DNA of 10,326 bases from Bacteroidales bacterium (GTDB lineage: Bacteria; Bacteroidota; Bacteroidia; Bacteroidales; UBA3824), in the NCBI GenBank assembly GCA_016287995.1, contig JAEEXW010000070.1, positions 1 through 10,326 of the forward strand. Direction: 5' to 3'. Below, piece by piece: positions 7,349-10,326 of the stretch. The notes under the pieces are model-generated. The model was not told where the DNA came from and ran no database searches. It worked only from the letters and a program-made list of their open reading frames with translations. Numbering within the stretch: position 1 is the first letter of the stretch; each line of letters opens with the position of its first letter. A program made the translations under genes and the position numbers.

Positions 7349-9004
7349 ATGGAATACACAAACTCTATTACAAATTACAACAGAAACTTCACATACGAGG
7401 TCAATATCGGCGGCGTAAAAATCGGGCAAGAAAACCCGATAGCCGTCCAGACTATGTGCAATACTTCAACTGCCGATATTGAAAAAACTGTTGCTCAAAT
7501 AGTTGACGTTGCACAAAAAACCGACTGCGACATTATCCGTGTAACAGTTCCGTCGATAAAAGACACGCAGGCGTTAAGAGAGATTCACCAGAGAATCCGG
7601 GCTTTGGGCGTTAAAATGCCGCTTGTTGCCGACGTACATTTCAACGCGGCAATCGCTTTTGAGTGCGCCAAAATCGTCGAAAAAGTCCGCGTTAATCCGG
7701 GCAATTTCTGTCATCACTCTTTGCCATGCCTTAGTCAAGAAGAATTTCAAGAAGAAGGCAAACTTTTGGAGAAGACGTTTTCGGATTTTTTAAAAGTCTG
7801 CAAAGAGTATAAAACCGCCGTCAGAATAGGCACAAACCACGGCTCTCTCGCAAAAAGGATACTCAACCGCTTTGGCGACACGCCCGAAGGAATGGTTGAA
7901 AGCGTAATGGAATTTTTGCGGGTTGCCGTAAGGGAAAATTTTTCAGACATTGTAATTTCGCTGAAATCTTCTAACCCGAATGTTGCAATACGTGCGGCAC
8001 GTCTTATGGTAAAAAAGATGAAAGACGAAAACATGAGTTTTCCACTTCATCTCGGCGTTACGGAAGCAGGCGAAGGCGAAGACGGAAGGCTAAAATCCGC
8101 AGCAGGAATTTGTCCTCTGTTAATTGACGGTATCGGCGACACAATCCGCGTATCTCTTACCGAGGCTCCCGAAAACGAAATTTTCCCGGCTAAGGAAATC
8201 ATCTCTTACAAAGACTATATAAAAGGTGCGGACAAATTGCCGGAAATTCCTTGTTTTTACGACCCGTACAATTACAAAAAGCGCGAAGTACTTCCGTTCA
8301 ACAACGGTGTAGCCGCCGTCGCAGTAATTGTTAACGACAAAAAAGAGGCAGAGACTTCAAAACAAGACTTAAAACCTGATTTTATAATTTCTAACGACAA
8401 GGACAGCAGTTTTATTTTTGTTGACGAAGACACGGATTTTTCAAAAATAGACACAACAAAACCACTTGTTGCAAACCCGAAAAACAAAAATCAAGTCGGA
8501 GCATTCCGTTACATTTTTTATCAGTTAGATAAAAACGGAATGAAAAATCCCGTACTTTTGTGTCCTCAAAGCAAAGAGGATTTCAAAATTGCGGCTGACT
8601 GCGCAGGAGTTTTCATTGATGGCTTTGGCGACGGAATTTGTCTTGAAAGTAACGGAGACTTTACAAAAACTGTGCATTTGGCATTCAAGATTCTACAAAT
8701 AAGCCGTCTTCGCATAACAGGCAACGAATATGTGTCTTGTCCGGGTTGCGGCAGAACGCTTTACGATTTGCAGTCGACGGTAAAGAAAATCAAGGAGGCA
8801 ACCAAGAATTATAAAAATTTAAAAATAGCCGTTATGGGTTGCATTGTTAACGGTCCGGGCGAAATGGCAGACGCAGATTACGGTTATGTCGGCGACGGTA
8901 AAAACAAAATCTCGCTCTACAAAGACGGAAAAATGGTTAAAAAATCAATTCCCGAAGAAGAAGCCGTCGATGAACTATTAAAATTAATAGATACTTTACA
9001 TTAA
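7349..9004 (+). CDS. ispG: (E)-4-hydroxy-3-methylbut-2-enyl-diphosphate synthase, long three-domain form
   Basis: IspG (GcpE) is the iron-sulfur enzyme that converts MEcPP to HMBPP, the penultimate step of the MEP isoprenoid pathway, in the cytoplasm. The N-terminal TIM-barrel domain covers about residues 1-285, with GGVKIGQENPIAVQTMCNTS at 21-40, RVNPGNF at 114-120 and GVTEAGEGEDGRLKSA at 236-251. The C-terminal domain holds the [4Fe-4S] ligands: Cys464 and Cys467 in SCPGCGR, Cys498 in MGCIVNGPGE, and the conserved Glu505 of that motif. Between them, at about 286-450, is the inserted domain found in Bacteroidetes, Chlamydia and plant enzymes and absent from the roughly 370-residue E. coli form. 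At 551 residues it seems on the short side for the long form, mainly within this insert. It follows rlmI by 8 bp. No clear terminator follows. Confidence 0.96.
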   Translation: MEYTNSITNYNRNFTYEVNIGGVKIGQENPIAVQTMCNTSTADIEKTVAQIVDVAQKTDCDIIRVTVPSIKDTQALREIHQRIRALGVKMPLVADVHFNAAIAFECAKIVEKVRVNPGNFCHHSLPCLSQEEFQEEGKLLEKTFSDFLKVCKEYKTAVRIGTNHGSLAKRILNRFGDTPEGMVESVMEFLRVAVRENFSDIVISLKSSNPNVAIRAARLMVKKMKDENMSFPLHLGVTEAGEGEDGRLKSAAGICPLLIDGIGDTIRVSLTEAPENEIFPAKEIISYKDYIKGADKLPEIPCFYDPYNYKKREVLPFNNGVAAVAVIVNDKKEAETSKQDLKPDFIISNDKDSSFIFVDEDTDFSKIDTTKPLVANPKNKNQVGAFRYIFYQLDKNGMKNPVLLCPQSKEDFKIAADCAGVFIDGFGDGICLESNGDFTKTVHLAFKILQISRLRITGNEYVSCPGCGRTLYDLQSTVKKIKEATKNYKNLKIAVMGCIVNGPGEMADADYGYVGDGKNKISLYKDGKMVKKSIPEEEAVDELLKLIDTLH

Positions 9005-9009
9005 ATTAA

Positions 9010-9017
9010 TAAATTTG
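9010..9017 (+). promoter_or_regulatory. Possible -7 box (TAAATTTG) upstream of the secreted-protein gene
   Basis: TAAATTTG fits TAnnTTTG and would start transcription near 9024, leaving a leader of about 50 bases before the ATG at 9076 that includes the hairpin at 9040-9057. No TTTG is found 19-21 bp upstream. The same octamer recurs at 9061-9068, so chance in AT-rich DNA is a real possibility. Confidence 0.3.
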
Positions 9018-9039
9018 GCATAATTTTATCGGCGTTAAA

Positions 9040-9057
9040 CGGAGTACCACGACTCCG
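9040..9057 (+). other. GC-rich hairpin in the leader before the secreted-protein gene
   Basis: CGGAGT at 9040-9045 pairs perfectly with ACTCCG at 9052-9057 around the loop ACCACG, in an otherwise AT-rich spacer. No T-tract follows, so it is not an intrinsic terminator. It could be an mRNA stability or processing element after ispG, or a leader structure for the next gene. Confidence 0.4.
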
Positions 9058-9075
9058 ACATAAATTTGAGGAAAT

Positions 9076-9885
9076 ATGAAAAAGTTTAAACATTCGCTTT
9101 TTTTGCTATTAATAATGGTGTTGACCTGTTCAAACGCTTTTGCCGATAAGGAAATGAGAATCGACGGAGTGTTTCAAGGCATCAACTTGTACATTATGAA
9201 CCCGTTTGCAACAAGCGGTGTCGGTTTTTGCATTACAAAAATCACCGTCAACGGCAACACTGCCTTGGACGACACAAACCGCTCGTCAATAGAACTGAAT
9301 CTTTCGGCGTTTCACCTTGTAAAAGGCGACATGATTACAATAATCATCACACACAAAGAAGGCTGTACACCAAAGGTTTTGAACAGCGACGCGTTAAAAC
9401 CCAAAAGCACATTTACGCTTATCTCCTCAAAATTTGACAAGACGGGTACGTTCAATTTCACCACTAAGGGCGAGGCCGGCAGCCTGACTTTTGCAGTAGA
9501 ACAATTCAAATGGAAAAAATGGGTAAGAGTGGCTCAAATCGAAGGCAAAGGCACGCCGGGAGAAAACTCTTACACAGTAAAAGTTCCGCTCCACAGTGGT
9601 ATCAACAAATTCCGCATCAAGCAAGTTGACTGCACAAAAAAGCCGCGTTATTCTTTCGAGATGACATATACTAACCTTGCTCCCGAGGTAACCTTTACTC
9701 CGGGCAACAACGGACAGACAAGCGGCAAGATTACGTTTTCGAGAGCAACTAATTACGAGATTTTTGACTTCTCCGGCAATCGTATCGAAAACGGTTTTGC
9801 AACCGCCGTTGACGTTTCCAAGCACCCTAACGGGACTTACTTCATAAATTATGACTGTAAATGCGAATCTTTTGAAAAACGGTAA
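9076..9885 (+). CDS. Secreted protein with possible type IX secretion-like C-terminal tail, function unknown
   Basis: I do not recognise the main domain. The protein has 269 residues. The N-terminus is a clear Sec signal peptide: MKKFKHS, a hydrophobic stretch LFLLLIMVLT, then a likely cut after SNAFA at residue 23. The mature part is beta-rich, with extracellular-looking segments such as ITVNGNTALDD and GTFNFTTKGEAGSLTFAVE. The last 50 or so residues (YEIFDFSGNRIENG, then VDVSKHPNGTYFINY) resemble the T9SS sorting domain pattern of 'YDxxGRxv...iDvSxLpxGxYxv'. This suggests export to the cell surface or medium through the type IX system. The tail ends in CESFEKR and lacks a textbook KxxK-type ending, so the match is partial. 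A GAGG lies four bases before the ATG, unusual for this phylum. The stop codon is inside the following terminator stem. Confidence 0.82.
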   Translation: MKKFKHSLFLLLIMVLTCSNAFADKEMRIDGVFQGINLYIMNPFATSGVGFCITKITVNGNTALDDTNRSSIELNLSAFHLVKGDMITIIITHKEGCTPKVLNSDALKPKSTFTLISSKFDKTGTFNFTTKGEAGSLTFAVEQFKWKKWVRVAQIEGKGTPGENSYTVKVPLHSGINKFRIKQVDCTKKPRYSFEMTYTNLAPEVTFTPGNNGQTSGKITFSRATNYEIFDFSGNRIENGFATAVDVSKHPNGTYFINYDCKCESFEKR

Positions 9886-9907
9886 GGAAAAAACTTACCG
9901 TTTTTTT
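9875..9907. terminator. Terminator shared between convergent genes
   Basis: AAAAACGGTAAG at 9875-9886 pairs with CTTACCGTTTTT at 9894-9905, a 12-bp stem with a 7-base loop, followed by T through 9907. On the minus strand the tail is five T, so it should also act, less strongly, on the SprB-repeat gene. It overlaps the stop codon of the plus-strand gene (9883-9885) and touches that of the minus-strand gene (9906-9908). Confidence 0.9.
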
Positions 9908-10326
9908 ATTCAGGCTCGCTTATGATAACTGTTTCAATAACAGTGCAGTTGTTTTTGTCAGAAAGTCTGATGTCATAGTTTCCGGCTTTGAGATTTTTGA
10001 AATCGGTTTTGTTGTTGCAGGTTATTGTATATGGTGCTACGCCGCCAATGCCTTTCACTTTTATTGAGCCGTTATTGCCGCCTTTAACGGTTACATCGCT
10101 GACCGTACATTCCATTCTCAAAACTGACGTAGGCGCATTCACAATAAAACTTTTTTCAATGGAGCAATCTTTTGAATCCGTAATTTTAACTTTATAAACT
10201 CCCGGCGAAAGATTGTTAACGTCCTTAGTCTGAGCATCGTTGCTCCAAAAATACTTGTAACCGGAAGTACCACCGGAGACTTTAAGCAAAATGCTACCAT
10301 TACTGCCGCCAGAACAAGTAACGTTT
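9906..10326 (-). CDS. SprB-repeat surface protein, C-terminal fragment
   Basis: This is the last 139 or so residues of a protein whose start lies right of the window. The frame is open to the edge, where upstream codons read NVTCSGGSNGSILLKVSGG, so the TTG at 10289 is an internal leucine. Two tandem repeats of about 60-67 residues are visible. The first, about 10325-10131, runs GGSNGSI, then YKYFWSND, LSPGVYKVKITDSKDC and a closing NAP. The second, about 10109-9909, runs GGNNGSIKV, then PYTITCNN, LKAGNYDIRLSDKNNC and a closing SEPE. This is the SprB repeat found in large Bacteroidetes adhesins such as the SprB gliding adhesin. The second repeat has lost the tryptophan (CNN in place of WSN). 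The protein stops directly after the second repeat, with no sorting domain behind it. Role as a surface adhesin is inferred from the family. Confidence 0.87.
   Translation of the reverse strand, partial: NVTCSGGSNGSILLKVSGGTSGYKYFWSNDAQTKDVNNLSPGVYKVKITDSKDCSIEKSFIVNAPTSVLRMECTVSDVTVKGGNNGSIKVKGIGGVAPYTITCNNKTDFKNLKAGNYDIRLSDKNNCTVIETVIISEPE

Noticed and set aside
9061..9068. Second TAAATTTG octamer as the promoter of the secreted-protein gene
   Set aside because: It would place the transcript start at or next to the ATG (9076), and there is no TTTG 19-21 bp upstream. The octamer at 9010 is the better, though still weak, candidate.
9427..9825. 132-codon minus-strand ORF opposite the secreted-protein gene
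   Set aside because: It is antisense to a gene with a clear signal peptide and terminator. It has no recognisable motifs and no promoter.
9906..10326. Tandem SprB repeats considered as a DNA-level repeat array
   Set aside because: The two units are alike as protein but have diverged in DNA sequence. There is no direct nucleotide repeat suggesting recent duplication, a CRISPR array or a recombination site.

Overview
The window reads as ordinary chromosome from an AT-rich Bacteroidetes (Bacteroidota), probably a gut- or Bacteroidales-like lineage. Several independent signs agree. There is a helix-turn-helix C-terminus of the hybrid two-component type. There are promoter boxes of the TAnnTTTG class, in one case with a TTTG element 19 bp upstream. 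Shine-Dalgarno sequences are mostly absent. IspG has the long form with an inserted domain. A SprB-repeat surface protein and a secreted protein ending in a segment like a type IX secretion sorting tail are also present. The exact species cannot be read from the sequence.

Layout, left to right. Bases 1-266 are the C-terminus of an AraC-type regulator that starts outside the window. Bases 267-603 hold no large gene, but they contain a possible short transcription unit: a candidate promoter, a 23-codon signal-peptide-like ORF and a strong intrinsic terminator. The T-tract of that terminator contains the upstream box of the next promoter. Bases 604-2777 are a two-gene ABC exporter operon of the NatA/NatB (YhaQ/YhaP) type, with an ATPase and a permease overlapping by four bases. 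A near-symmetrical bidirectional terminator separates it from a minus-strand operon (6066 down to 2820). That operon encodes a membrane-anchored coiled-coil protein followed by a 12-helix RND/MMPL-type transporter.

The coiled-coil gene is divergent from rlmI (23S rRNA methyltransferase). The two promoters are packed so closely that each probably covers the other. rlmI is followed 8 bp later by ispG, the penultimate enzyme of the MEP isoprenoid pathway, probably as an operon. Next comes a 269-residue secreted protein, then a second terminator shared between convergent genes, then the C-terminal end of a SprB-repeat protein on the minus strand that runs off the right edge.

I see no tRNA, rRNA, CRISPR array, insertion sequence or phage gene. 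I found no convincing wholly new system. The items most worth checking are the short transcription unit at 331-549, the coiled-coil/RND pair, the overlapping divergent promoters, and the two surface or secreted proteins at the right end.
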